Shown here one piece after another: positions 1 through 12,256 of a DNA stretch of 64,000 nucleotides. Origin of the DNA: Siphonodentalium dalli. Taxonomy: Eukaryota; Mollusca; Scaphopoda; Gadilida; Siphonodentaliidae. The translations under genes and the position numbers were made by a program. Each line of letters begins with the position of its first letter. Positions within the stretch are counted from its first letter, which is position 1. The notes below the pieces were generated by a model. It saw only the letters and a program-made list of their open reading frames with translations. It made no database searches and had not been told where the DNA came from. Location of the stretch: assembly GCA_032622095.1 (NCBI GenBank), contig CP136067.1, forward strand, positions 125,091,030 to 125,155,029. The letters are read 5' to 3'.

Positions 1-582
1 ACTTCCGATATACATGTCAATCGGGTGCCCTTTTCCCGCAGTTAGCGATAAGTGCGGTTACTTTGTTAAGTTTGTATGGCCTTATACGGAAAAAAACAGC
101 CTATTTGCAGTTAGCTCGTGACAGCGTATGGTTTTATGTAACAGAATGGGTCATGAACAGTGGCCCTGTTGTTTTAGTATGTGCGCATTTTTGTGTGGCA
201 ATCGGGTGCCCTTTTCACGCATATAGCTATAAATGCGGGTACTTATTAATAAACAATTGTTAAGTTGTTATGGCCTTGTACGGTAAACGACAGCTTATTT
301 GCAGTTAGAGGATGATAGTGTAGTACATTATGTTCTGGAATATGCGTGATTGGTACCCAGGGTGCTTTACTTTGTGCGCATTTATTTGGGAAAATCGGGC
401 CCCCTTTCCCTAATATAGCGATAAATGCGGTTACTTACTAACACACAATTGTTAAGTTGGTATGGCCTTATACGGAAATAGGCAGCCTATTTGCAGTTAG
501 ATCATGCTAGCATAATGTATTATCTTTCAGAATAGGTCATGATAAGTGGCCCTGTTTGTTTAGCATGTGCGCATTTTTGTGT
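1..582 (+). repeat. ~180/195-bp satellite array, forward block (left edge outside window)
   Basis: Head-to-tail monomers recognised by the anchors GTATGGCCTTATACGGAAAA, TGCAGTTAGATCATGATAGC and TATGTGCGCATTTTTGTGTG. Monomer length alternates between about 181 bp (TTACTTTGTTAAG linker) and about 195 bp (TTATTAACAAACAATTGTTAAG linker). A third monomer type, with GGTACCCAGGGTGCTTTAC, is seen near 346. The block matches about 3900-4470 at a constant offset of 3899, so it belongs to a higher-order duplication. No gene is seen. Confidence 0.95.
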
Positions 583-1648
583 TTTTTTCCGTATGATGTC
601 ATACAAACTTAACAAAGTAACCCCATTTATCGCTAATTGCGGGAAAAGGGCACCCGATTGCCACACAAAAATGCGCACATACTAAAGCAACAGGGTCACT
701 TATCATGACCTATTCTGATACATAGTACATTATGCTATCATGATCTAACTGCAAGTAGGCTACCCTTTGCCGTATAAGGCCATACAAACTTAACAATTGT
801 TAGTTAATAAGTAACCGCATTTATCGCTACATGAGTGAAAGGGCACCCGATTGTCACACACAAATAAGCACATACTAAAGCAACAGGGTCACTTATCATG
901 ACCTATTCTGATACAAAATGCACTGCTCTATCATGATCTAACAAAAATGCGCACATACTAAAGTAACTGGGCCACTGATCATGTCCTATTCTAATACATA
1001 ATACTTCACGCAATCACGATCTAACTGCAAATAGGCTGCTTTTTTCCGTATGAGGCCATACGAACTTAACAATGTAACCTGATTTATCGCTAATTGCGGG
1101 AAAAGGGCACCCGATTTCCACACAAAAATGCGCACATACTAAAGCAACAAGGTCACTTATCATGTCCTATTCTGATACATAGTACATTATGCTATCATGA
1201 TCTAACTGCAAGTGGGCCGCCCTTTTCCGTATAAGGCCATACAAATTTTACAATTGTTAGTTAATAAGTTACCGCATTTATCGCTATATGAGGGAAAGGG
1301 TGCCCGTTTTCACAAATAAATGCTCACAAAGTAAAGCACCCTGGGTACCAATCACGACCTATTATAATACATATTGCACTACTCTATCGTGATTTAACTG
1401 CAAATAGGCTGCCTATACCGTATCAGGCCATAACGACTTAGCAATTGTTTGTTAATACGTAACCTCATTTATATATATATATGCGTGAAAAGGGCACCCA
1501 ATTGCCACACAAAAATGCGCACATACTAAACTTACTAAAGCAACAGGGCCACTGGTCATGACCTATTCTGATACATAATACTTTCCGCTATCACGATCTA
1601 ACTGCAGTTAGGCTGCCCTTTGCCGTATAAGGCCATACAAACTTAGCA
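583..1648 (-). repeat. Inverted block of the same satellite
   Basis: The same monomers run in reverse complement (AAGGCCATACAAACTTAAC, GAAAAGGGCACCCGATTGCC, ATGCGCACATACTAAAGCAA). Both junctions are abrupt. At about 583 a forward GCATTTTTGTGT joins reverse-oriented TTTTTTCCGTAT, and at about 1646-1650 reverse CAAACTTAG joins forward ATCGGGCCCCCTTTCC. About five and a half monomers are inverted. It could be a true inversion or an assembly chimera. Confidence 0.9.
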
Positions 1649-4600
1649 CAATCGGGCCCCCTTTCCCTAATATAGCGATAAATGCGGTTACTTATTAACA
1701 AACAATTGTTAAGTTTGTATGGCCTTATACGGAAATAGGCAGCCTATTTGCAGTTAGATCATGCTAGCATAATGTATTATGTATCAGAATAGGTCATGAT
1801 AAGTGGCCGTGTTTGTTTAGCATGTGCGCATTTTTGTGTGGAAATCGGTTGACCTTTTCCCGCATGCAGCTATAAATATGGTTACTTTGTTAAGTTTGTA
1901 TGGCCTTATACGGCAAAGGGCAGTCTAATTGCAGTTTGATCGTGATAGCGTAAAGTATTATGTATCAGAATAGGTCATGACCAGTGGCCCTGTTGCTTTA
2001 GTATGTGCGCATTTATGTGTGGCAATCGGGTGCCATTGTCTCGCATATAACTATAAATGCGGGTACTTATTAACAAACAATTGTTAAGTTTGTATGGCCT
2101 TGTACGGAAAAGAGCATCCTATTTGCAGTTAAATTATGATAGCATAATGCATTATGTATCAGAAGAGGTCACGATAAGTGACCCTGTTGCTTTAGTGTGT
2201 GCGCATTTTTGTGTAGCAATCGGGTGCCATTTTCTCGTATATAGCTATAAAAGCGGGTACTTATTAACAAACAATTGTTAAGTTTGTATGGCCTTATACG
2301 GAAAAGGGCATCCTATTTGCAGTTAAATCATGATAGCATAATGTATTATGTATCAGAAAAGGTCATGATAAGTGACCCTGTTGCTTAAGTATGTGCGCAT
2401 TTGTGTGTGACAATCGGGTGCCCTTTCCCTCATATAGCGATAAATACGGTTACATATTAACTAACAATTGTTAAGTTTGTATGGCCTTATACGACAAAGG
2501 GCAGCTTAATTGCAGTCAGATCATGATAGCATAATGTATTAGGTATCAGAATAGGTCATGATAAGTGACCCTGTTGCTTTAGTATGTGAGCATTTTTGTG
2601 TGGCAATCGGGTGCCCTTTTCCCGCAATTGGCGATAAATGCGGTTACTTTGTTAAGTTTGTATGGCCTTATACGACAAAGGGCAGCCTAATTGTAGTTTG
2701 TGCGTGATAGCGTAGCGTATTATGAACCAGAATAGGTCACGACCAGTGGCCCTGTTGCTTTAGTATGTGCGCATTTTTGTGTGGCAATCGGGTGCCCTTT
2801 TCCTACATATAGCTATAAATTCGGGTACTTATTAACAAACAATTATTAAGTTTGTATGGCCTTATACGGAAAAGGGCAGCCTATTTGCAGTTAGATCATG
2901 ATAGCATAATGTATTATGTATCAGAAAAGGTCATGATAAGTGATCCTGTTGCTTTAGTATGTGCGCATTTGTGTGCGGCAATCGGGTGCCCTTTTTACCG
3001 CGATAAATGCGGTTACTTTGTTAAGTTTGTATGGCCTTATACGGAAAAATCAGCCTATTTGCAGTTAGATCGTGATAAGCGTAAAGTATTATGTATCAGA
3101 ATAGGTCATGACCAGTGGCCCAGTTGCTTTGGTATGTGCTCATTTTGTGTGGCAATCAGGTGCCCTGTTCCCGCATATAGCTATAAATGCGGATACTTAT
3201 TAACAAACAATTGTTAAGTTGTTATGGCCTTGTAAGATAACAGACAGCATATTTGCAGTTAGTTGATGATAGTGTAATGCATTAGGTATTGGAATAGTTC
3301 GTGATTGGTACGGAGGGTGCTTTACTTTGTGCGCATTTATTTGTGAAAATCGGGCACCCTTTCCCTCATATAGCGATAAATGAGGTTACTTATCAACTAA
3401 CAATTGTTAAGTTTCTATGGCCTTATACGGCAAAGAGCAGCCTATTTTCAGTTATATCTTGATAGCATAATGTATTATGCATCAGAATAGGTCATGATAA
3501 GTGTCCCCGTTTATATAGTATGTGCGCATTTTTGTGTGGGAGTCGGTTGCACTTTTCCCGCATACAGCTATAAATGTGGTTACTTTGTTAAGTTTTTGTG
3601 GCCTTATACGGAAAATGGCAGCCTAATTGCAGTTATATCGTGATAGCGTAGAGTATTATGTATCAGAATAGGTCATGACCAGTGGCCCTGTTGCCTTAGT
3701 ATGTGCGCATTTATGTGTGGCAATCGGGTGCCCTTTTCCTACAAAGAACTATAAATGCCGGTACTTATTAACAAACAATTGTTAAGTTTGTATGGCCTTA
3801 TACGGAAAAGGGCAGCCTATTTGCAGTTAGATCATGATAGCATAATGTATTATGTATCATAATAGGTCATGATAAGTGATCATGTTGCTTTAGTATGTGC
3901 GCATTTGTGTGTGGCAATTGGATGCCCTTTTTTACTTCAATTAGCGATAAATGCGGTTACTTTGTTAAGTTTGTATGGCCTTATACGGAAAAAACAGCCT
4001 ATTTGCAGTTAGCTCGTGATAGCGTATGGTTTTATGTATCAGAATGGGTCATGAACAGTGGCCCAGTTGTTTTGGTATGTGCGCAATTTTGTGTGGCAAT
4101 CGGGTGCCCTTTTCACGCATATAGCTATAAATGGGGGGTACTTATTAACAAACAATTGTTGAGTTGTTATGGCCTTGTACGGTAAACGACAGCCTATTTG
4201 CAGTTAGAGGATGATAGTGTAGTACATTATGTATTGGAATATGCGTGATTGGTACCCAGGGTGCTTTACTTTGTGCGCATTTATTTGTGAAAATCGGGCC
4301 CCCTTTCCCTAATATAGCGATAAATGCGGTTACTTATTAACAAACAATTGTTAAGTTTGTATGGTCTTATACGGAAATAGGCAGCCTATTTGCAGTTAGA
4401 TCATGCTAGCATAATGTATTATGTATCAGAATAGGTCATGATAAGTGGCCCTGTTTGTTTAGCATGTGCGCATTTTTGTGTGGAAATCGGTTGACCTTTT
4501 CCCGCATGCAGCTATAAATATGGTTACTTTGTTAAGTTTGTATGGCCTTATACGGCAACGGGCAGTCTAATTGCAGTTTGATCGTGATAGCGTAAAGTGT

Positions 4601-7600
4601 TATGTATCAGAATAGGTCATGACCAGTGGCCCTGTTGCTTTAGTATGTGCGCATTTATGTGTGGCAATCGGGTGCCATTTTCTCGCATATAGCTATAAAT
4701 GCGGGTACTTATTAACAAACAATTGTTAAGTTTGTATGACCTTATACGGAAAAGGGCATCCTATTTGCAGTTAAATCATGATAGCATAATGTATTATGTA
4801 TCAGAGCAGGTCATGGTAAGTGACCCTGTTGCTTTAGTATGAGCGCATTTGTGTGTGGTAATCGGGTGACCTTTCCCTCATATAGCGACAAATGCGGTTA
4901 CTTATTAACTAACAATTGTTAAGTTTGTATGGCCTTTTACGGCTAAGGGCAGCCTAATTGCAGTTTGATCATGATAGCATAATGTATTATGTATCAGAAG
5001 AGGTCACGATAAGTGACCCTGTTGCTTTAGTGTGTGCGCAATTTTGTGTAGCAATCGGGTGCCATTTTCTCGCATATAGCTATAAAATCGGGTACTTATT
5101 AACAAACAATTGTTAAGTTTGTATGGCCTTATACAGAAAATGGCAGCCTATATGCAGTTAGTTCATGATAGCATAATGTATTATGTATCAGAATAGGTCA
5201 TGATAAGTGATCCTGTTGCATTAGTATGTGCGCATTTGTGTGTGGCAATCGGATGCCCTTTTTTACTTCAATTAGCGATAAATGCGGTTACTTTGTTAAG
5301 TTTGTATGGACTTATACGGAAAAAACAGCCTATTTGCAGTCAGCTCGTGATAGCGTATGGTTTTATGTATCAGAATGGGTCATGAACAGTGGCCCTGTTG
5401 CTTTAGTATGTGCGCATTTTTGTGAGGAAATCGGGTGCCCTTTTCACTCATATAGCTATAAATGCGGATACTTATTAACGAACAATTGTTAAGTTGTTAT
5501 GGCCTTGTACGGTACAGGAGAGCCTATTTGCAGTTAGATGATTATATTGTAGTGCATTATGTATTGGAATAGGTCGTGATTGGTACACAGGGTGCTTAAC
5601 ATTGTGCGCGTTTATTTGTGAAAATCGAGCACCCTTTCCCTCATATAGCGATAAATGCGGTTACTTATTAACTAACAATTGTTAAGTTTGTATGGCCTTA
5701 TACCGCAAATGGCAGTCTAATTGCAGTTAGATCATGATAGCGTAAAGTATTATGTATCAGAATAGGTCATGATAAGTGGCCCTGTTTCTTTACTATGTGC
5801 GCATTTATGTGTGGCAATCGGGTGCCCTTTTCGCGCAGTTAGCGATAAGTGCGGTTACTTTGTTAAGTTTGTATGGCCTTATACGAAAAAAAACAGCCTA
5901 TTTGCGGTTAGACCGTGATAGCGTAAAGAATTATGTATCAGAATAGGTCACGAACAGTGGCCCTTTGCTTTAGTATGTGCGCATTGTTTTGTGGCAATCG
6001 TGTGCCCTTTTCCCGCATATAGCTATAAATGCGGGTACTTATTAACAAACAATTGTTAAGTTGTTATGGCCTTGTACGGTAAACGACAGCCTATTTGCAG
6101 TTAGAGGATGATAGTGTAGTACATTGTGTATTGGAATATGCGTGATTGGTACCCAGGGTGCTTTACTTTGTGCGCATTTATTTGTGAAAATCGGGCCCCC
6201 TTTCCCTAATATAGCGATAAATGCGGTTACTTATTAACAAACAATTGTTAAGTTTGTATGGCCTTATACGGAAATAGGCAGCCTATTTGCAGTTAGATCA
6301 TGCTAGCATAATGTATTATGTTTCAGAATAGGTCATGATAAGTGGCCCTGTTTGTTTAGCATGTGCGCATTTTTGTGTGGAAATCGGTTGACCTTTTTCC
6401 GCATGCAGCTATCCATATGGTTACTTTGTTAAGTTTGTATGGCCTTATACGACAAAGGGCAGTCTAATTGCAGTTAGATCGTGATAGCGTAAAGTATTAT
6501 GTATCATAATAGGTCATGACCAGTGGCCCTGTTGCTTTAGTATGTGCGCATTTATGTGTGGCAATCGGGTGCCATTGTCTCGCATATAGCTATAAATGCG
6601 GGTACTTATTAACAAACAATTGTTAAGTTTGTATGGCCTTATACGGAAAAGGGCATCCTATTTGCAGTTAAATCATGATAGCATAATGCATTATGTATCA
6701 GAAGAGGTCACGATAAGTGACCCTGTTGCTTTAGTGTGTGCGCATTTTTGTGTAGCAATCGGGTGCCATTTTCTCGCATATAGCTATAAAAGCGGGTACT
6801 TATTAACAAACAATTGTTAAGTTTGTATGGCCTTATACGGAAAAGGGCATCCTATTTGCAGTTAAATCATGATAGCATAATGTATTATGTATCAGAACAG
6901 GTCATGATAAGTGACCATGTTGCTTTAGTATGTGCGCATTTGTGTGTGGCAATCGGGTGCCCTTTCCCTCATATAGCGACAAATGCGGTTACTTATTAAC
7001 TAACAATTGTTAAGTTTGTATGGCCTTATACGACAAAGGGCAGCCTAATTGCAGTTAGATCTTGATAGCATAATGTATTATGTATCAGAATAGGTCACGA
7101 TAAGTGACCCTGTTGCTTTAGTGTGTGCGCATTTTTGTGTGGAAATCGGGTGCCCTTTTCCCACAATTAGCGATAAATGCGGTTAATTTGTTAAGTTGGT
7201 ATGGCCTTATACGACAAAGGGCAGCCTAATTGCATTTAGTTCGTGATAGCATAAAGTATTATGTATGAGAATATGTCATGATAAGTGGTCCTGTTTCTTT
7301 AGTATGTGCGCATTTTTGTGTGGCAATCAAATGCCCTTTTCCCGCATATAGCTATAAATGCGGTTGCGTATTAACAAACAATTGTAAAGTTATTATCGCC
7401 TCATACGGTAAAAGACAGCCTATTTGCTGTTAAATCACGATATAGTAGTGCATTAGGTATTAGAAGAGGTCGTGATATGTACCCAGGGGGCCTTACGTTG
7501 TGCACATTTGTGTGTGGGAAACGGTTGCTCTTTTCCCGCATACAGCTATAAATGTGTTTACTTTGTTAAGTTTGTATGGCCTTATACGGCAAAGGGCAGC

Positions 7601-7837
7601 CTAATTGCAGTTAGATCGTGATAGCGTAAAGTATTATGTATTGGAATAGGCCATGACCAGTGGCCCTGTTGCTTTAGTATATGCGCATTTTTGTGTGGCA
7701 ATCGGGTACCCTTGTACGGTAAAAGACAGCCTATTTGCAGTTAGATGATGATAGCGTAGTGCATTATGTATTGGAATAGGTCGTGATTGGTACCCAGGGT
7801 ACTTAACATTGTGCGCGTTTATTTGTTAAGTTTGTAT
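1649..7837 (+). repeat. Main forward satellite block with higher-order structure
   Basis: About 32 monomers of roughly 180-196 bp. Blocks recur at fixed offsets: about 1651-2720 matches 6190-7240 (offset 4539), and the ATCGGGCCCCC anchor recurs at 1651, 4293 and 6190. These show unequal exchange of multi-monomer units. Most monomers contain a near-palindrome (CCCGCATATAGCTATAAATG followed by CGGG) and a second inverted repeat (TTAACAAACAATTGTTAA). Open frames such as 2057-2281 and 6596-6820 are just monomers free of stops. Confidence 0.95.
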
Positions 7838-9064
7838 TAGGCCCCGGCGAAGGTTCGAGATTCGATTCGATATACTCCCGATGATTCGATTCGATTCGAT
7901 ATCATTCGTCCGATTCGTCTCAAAAACGAATCTTAAAAACATCAAATATAACGCGCAAAGATACTGTCATTTTTATCGCAGTCATCGGAAAAAATAGCAG
8001 CACTACCTCTATACTTAAGCCAATGGCAGAGTAAACGTGCTTTTTGAGCGCGGATCGTTCGATAACTGTATCAATGGTTAATAATTGTCCCATATATCCA
8101 GAATCTGGCTAAGCAGTTGCGACTCAATGACGCCAAAGGCGTGAAAAGTTCAGAGAATAACTTCATGCACAACTTCGATCCAGGTTTGATCTCACCAAAC
8201 CCCCACCTGCTCGCAGGTTCATACATGGATCCGCGATTTAAAAGTAATACAGAAATATTTAGAACAGGGCTTGACCCACTATGGACTCCATGAAACAGAG
8301 CAGTCCACTAGTACGGGCAATGCAGTTAATAAACCGGTAACTCCACCAACCCAGAGTTTAGTTGACGCTATATTTGATGACGTTGAAGCTGCCCACGAGA
8401 GGGACAATGTACTGGACCCTGGTGACAATTCATTATATGTATGACTAACCAAGGAAATGGAGGCATACTCGCGTGTTGGGTTATATTAAATAGGGATGAC
8501 TCTCCACTGGAGTTTTGGAAATCGAACCAGTCGGCATTGCCTTGATTCGCTACAACTGCGAAGGATATAGTCCCGATATACTCGGTATTCAAGCGACGAA
8601 TTGTTCAAGTGAGAGAGTAACGGACCAAAGGCACAGTCTCTCCAACTATAACGCGGAAACGTTAATCTGGGCCCGTAACAACTCGAACTTACTATTTCCG
8701 TCACTGGTACAAACTGCAAAAGCCAATGCATTTAAGAGTGAATAGTTTGGTCGCTTAAATACCAAGTATATACACGATTACATGTGCTAACTGCAGAGAT
8801 GACTTGTTGAGTCTCGTACGCTTTCCAAAACCCCAGATAATCGCACATGGTGAAAACAAATCAATTAGTTAACGAATAATTTGTAACGTTTATTCATAAA
8901 ATCGATGTTTATTCACAATAAATTTGTCCCAGTAATTGAAGTCAGGTTTTATATGATTCGATTCGAAGATTCGATTCGATTCGATATCATTCGGCCGATC
9001 CGATTCGAGATTCGATTCGAACCAAAAAGGCCGATTCGCCGATTCGCCGATTCGCCGGGCCCTA
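7838..9064 (+). mobile_element. hAT-superfamily DNA transposon, degenerate, 1227 bp
   Basis: The left end TAGGCCCCGGCGAA is inverted at the right end as TTCGCCGGGCCCTA (13 of 14 positions pair). The element is flanked by a perfect 8-bp direct repeat GTTTGTAT (7830-7837 and 9065-9072). That word is part of the satellite monomer, so the insertion into the array is unambiguous. Eight-base target duplications are a hAT hallmark. Both subterminal zones are rich in GATTCGATTC-type repeats (7857-7920 and 8955-9055), as expected for transposase-binding ends. The interior holds a broken transposase remnant, so the copy is non-autonomous. Confidence 0.93.
8200..8745 (+). pseudogene. hAT transposase C-terminal remnant (broken)
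   Basis: Three short blocks appear in the order typical of the hAT transposase C-terminus and dimerisation region. The first is MDPRFK at 8225-8242. The second is SPLEFWKSN at about 8501-8527, in the same frame. The third is SSERV with a downstream hydrophobic LL tail at about 8605-8700, in a different frame. The second block is followed by an in-frame stop and then a frame change, so it cannot make a working protein. The N-terminal BED finger and the rest of the catalytic core are absent from the 1227-bp element. Known of the family: the C-terminal block mediates dimerisation. Inference: this copy is an internally deleted, decayed derivative mobilised, if ever, by a partner in trans. Confidence 0.8.
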
Positions 9065-9656
9065 GTTTGTATGGCCTTATACGGAAAAGGGTAGCATACT
9101 TGCAGTTAGATCATGATAGCATAATGTATTATGTATCAGAATAGGTCATGATAAGTGGCCCTGTTTCTTTAGTATGTGCGCATTTATGTGTGGCGATCGG
9201 GTGCCCTTTTCCCGCGTATTGCTATAAATGCGGGTACTTATTAACAAACAATTATTAAGTTGTTATGGCCTTGTACGGTAAAAGACAGCCTATTTGCAGT
9301 TATATGATGATAGTGTAGTGCATTATGTATTGGAATAGGTCGTGATTGGTACCCAGGGTGCTTAACATTGTGCGCGTTTATTTGTGAAAATCGGGCACCC
9401 TTTCCCTCATATAGCGATAAATGCGGTTACTTATTAACTAACAATTGTTAAGTTTGTATGGCCTTATACGGAAAAGGGTAGCATATTTGCAGTTAGATCA
9501 TGATAGCATAATGTATTATGTATCAGAATAGGTCATGATAAGTGGCCCTGTTTCTTTACTACATGTATGTGCGCATTTATGTGTGGCAATCGGGTGCCCT
9601 TTTCGCGCAATCAGCGATAAATGCGGTTACTTAGCTTGTTAACGAATACTTGTTAA
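9065..9656 (+). repeat. Satellite block right of the hAT insertion
   Basis: The array resumes exactly at the target duplication with GTTTGTATGGCCTTATACGG. It runs about three monomers and includes the GGTACCCAGGGTGCTTAACA type near 9350. It ends at TTGTTAAG (about 9656), where the foldback element begins. Confidence 0.92.
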
Positions 9657-11255
9657 GCGCCTTATTACGCCACCGTAGTGTGGTGTTTCTAGCTTTTGTT
9701 TTTTTTGATATCGCATGGTCGATCGATAATTCACTGGGTGATTGTACAAGCGAATGCATTGTGGGGCTTTTATTTATTTATGGAGTTGGAAATTCCGTTT
9801 ATTTAAAAGTCGGAACTACGCGACCAGTAGGCCAAGTCCAGTAAAACGGTTCGTTATAGGTGCTGGTTGTTATTGTTATTTTAACGGAATTCTGAGTTGG
9901 TCATTCGCGAAACCAATATATTTTATATTCTATAATTAAAACCGTGGGTATATAATATATGATCCTCTTTATGGATATTGTAGGAAGGTAAATTTAGCTA
10001 AAGCGGTGGGATATCTTGCAAGACAACACATTTCGGTTTGCGCTATAACTGCTCAATGTTTTAAGGTATTACACAACGTCTGATAAAAAGAGTTCTATCT
10101 GGAATATTCACACAATTTTTTCAGAGAACATGCATAGAGTAAACATAGTCCTATCGGACTATCGTAAAGTAGTTCCGTTTAATTCGGGATTAATTAACCC
10201 TCAGACTGCCGAAACTGCCGACAATAAATTCGCTTGTTTGTGTCCCCCGAAAATCAAACTTGCCTGGTTAGAGGTCCCATTTTCGTGGCTAATGGTGATA
10301 GAATCACAATTTTTCAGTCAAGTTCATGGATAAATTACATTACACTTAATCGGCTTATGTCCGCGGCCATAAACCTGCGTTTTGATAACAATTTATTTGA
10401 GACAAACTGTTGCGCGGGTATCAGTCGGCGCTTATCGGTTGAAGTTATTATGATCGTGCAGCCTGCACGTGCAACAAGTGTTCAAATACAACAGAAAAAA
10501 AATACTATGTCAAATAAATAACGTGATCAATGGACGGACAAGTTTCATTTCCGTGGGACACGAAAAAGCGAATTTAATGTCGTCAGTTTCGGCAGTCTGA
10601 GGGTTTTAATTAATCTCCTTTACGATATCCCGATAGGACTATGTTTACTCTATGTTCTCTGAAAAAAAATGGTGTGAATATTCCCGATAGAACTATTTTT
10701 ATCAGACGTTTTGTAACACATTAAAACATTGAGCAGTTAGCGCAATTTTCGGAAATTTCGGACTATTTCGTCTATAAAAATACGATGAGCAACTGAAAAT
10801 GTTTTTCAACATTCTGGAAGGGGTATATGTCCATGGTATATATGTTTAAAATTTCACGCATAAACTATGACAGATAACAAAGTTATAATTAGTTTTATAG
10901 GCCCACCATAAATCCCCTATAATAAACGCATGCCTCCGTAAGCACATGGCTTTGCTGTGGATACTTTCGTTCCCAGCATGCATCATTCTCGCTATCTGTA
11001 AAATGTCTATGAACAATGGCTACATGTGCCATGCACTCTTAGCTTTGATCCGCATTTAGAAGCATTCTGGTGTGGCGAATGAGAAACCTGCAGTAATTTA
11101 TAAGCCGTAGTTCATTGTAATAATTTGAAGAATTACTTGTCTTAACGGAATTCTGAGGCGGTCCATTCATGTAACCAATATATTTTATATTATGATTTAT
11201 ATTTATGACTAATAATACGATCTTGGTGGCGTTACCATTTCTGACTATGGTTTTC
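9657..11255 (+). mobile_element. Foldback element, copy 1 (inserted in satellite)
   Basis: A unit of about 1.6 kb nearly identical to 39172-40678. It contains a large internal inverted repeat. The left arm, about 10045-10270 (with GAGTAAACATAGTCCTATCG), pairs with the right arm, about 10525-10745 (CGATAGGACTATGTTTACTC). A separate direct repeat with AACCAATATATTTTATATT lies at about 9918 and 11175. The flanks are satellite on both sides, so it inserted into the array. The left terminal repeat present in copy 2 is missing here, so this copy looks 5'-truncated. Open frames 10130-10333 and 10234-10521 lie in the arms and recur in copy 2. I see no transposase. Confidence 0.85.
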
Positions 11256-11600
11256 TTGTACTGTAAAGGGCAGCCTATTTGCAGTTAGATCAGACTAGAG
11301 TAGAATATTGTGTATCATACCAGGCGATGGTAGATGCCCTTGTCTTTTAGTTTGTGCTCATTTCTGTGTACCATTTGGTCGCATATAGCGACTTTAGCAG
11401 GCAAGTGGTTAAATTTAGATAGTCCTATAGGCAAAAATTGAGTCTTATTGCAGTTAGATTGCGATAACATAGTCTATGTTGTTTCAATATAGAACGTGAG
11501 GGGTGACCTGATTTCTTCCGATTGTGCGCATCTCTGTGTAAGACTCGGGTACCCTACGCCCACATGTAGCGATGAATGTGGTTACCTATTACGATGGAAG
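11256..11600 (+). repeat. Diverged satellite monomers at array edge
   Basis: Two strongly diverged monomers remain recognisable (AAAGGGCAGCCTATTTGCAG at about 11266; TGTGCGCATCTCTGTGTAAG near 11523). Divergence rising toward the array edge is usual for satellites, because homogenisation is weaker there. Confidence 0.8.
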
Positions 11601-11805
11601 CGGCACAAAAGGGGTTAACCTTGTGAACATGTTGTTAATATTTTTGGACGAAGAGCATCAGTATATTGTCTGGAGAATGAATATTTGAAATTTGGATCCA
11701 TTTCAAGCGCATTACCGCAAATCGGCCAGTAACGTATATCAGTAACGTAGGTAACGGGTCGCGGTGGTCGCGGGTCGCGGCTACCTATCACCAAATAAGA
11801 TCTCG

Positions 11806-11869
<64 letters not shown>

Positions 11870-12256
11870 TGTGGTGACTCGGCGGTGATTATAACGGCGT
11901 TAGTTTAAACAAAATTATTACAAAATAGTTAATTAAATAACAAAACAAAATTAAATTGAGCAACGAGCTCAATCTATAAAAAAAAACAATTTAATTTAAA
12001 AAACAAATTCATGCAATGTTTTAATTGTAATTTTTTTAATCAAACTATTTAAACAATCAACATGTGCATGAAACTCACAAATGGACCGCCGCTGATAAAG
12101 GCTCTGTCTACCATCAAAATGTGCGCTTTGCGCTGAATACAGGCTACCGAAGGAAGCCTGTTTCAGCTAGTATCACAATAAAAGTCATCATACCAACTTG
12201 TCATTATATAGTTATTATGCATTACCTAATAGTCATAATTCCAGCCGATCGTATTT
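11601..12256. other. Non-coding stretch with a (TA)n tract
   Basis: No gene is recognised. A pure TA dinucleotide tract of about 60 bp lies at 11807-11867, followed by a very A/T-rich stretch to about 12060. A short word of about 18 bp (ACTAGCTGAAACAGGCT in reverse) near 12155 recurs near 26249, hinting at a shared old repeat. Confidence 0.6.

Noticed and set aside
2057-2281. Satellite open frames (also 6596-6820, 2852-3217, 5226-5492)
   Set aside because: They are monomers lacking stops. Sequence identity between them reflects satellite homogenisation.
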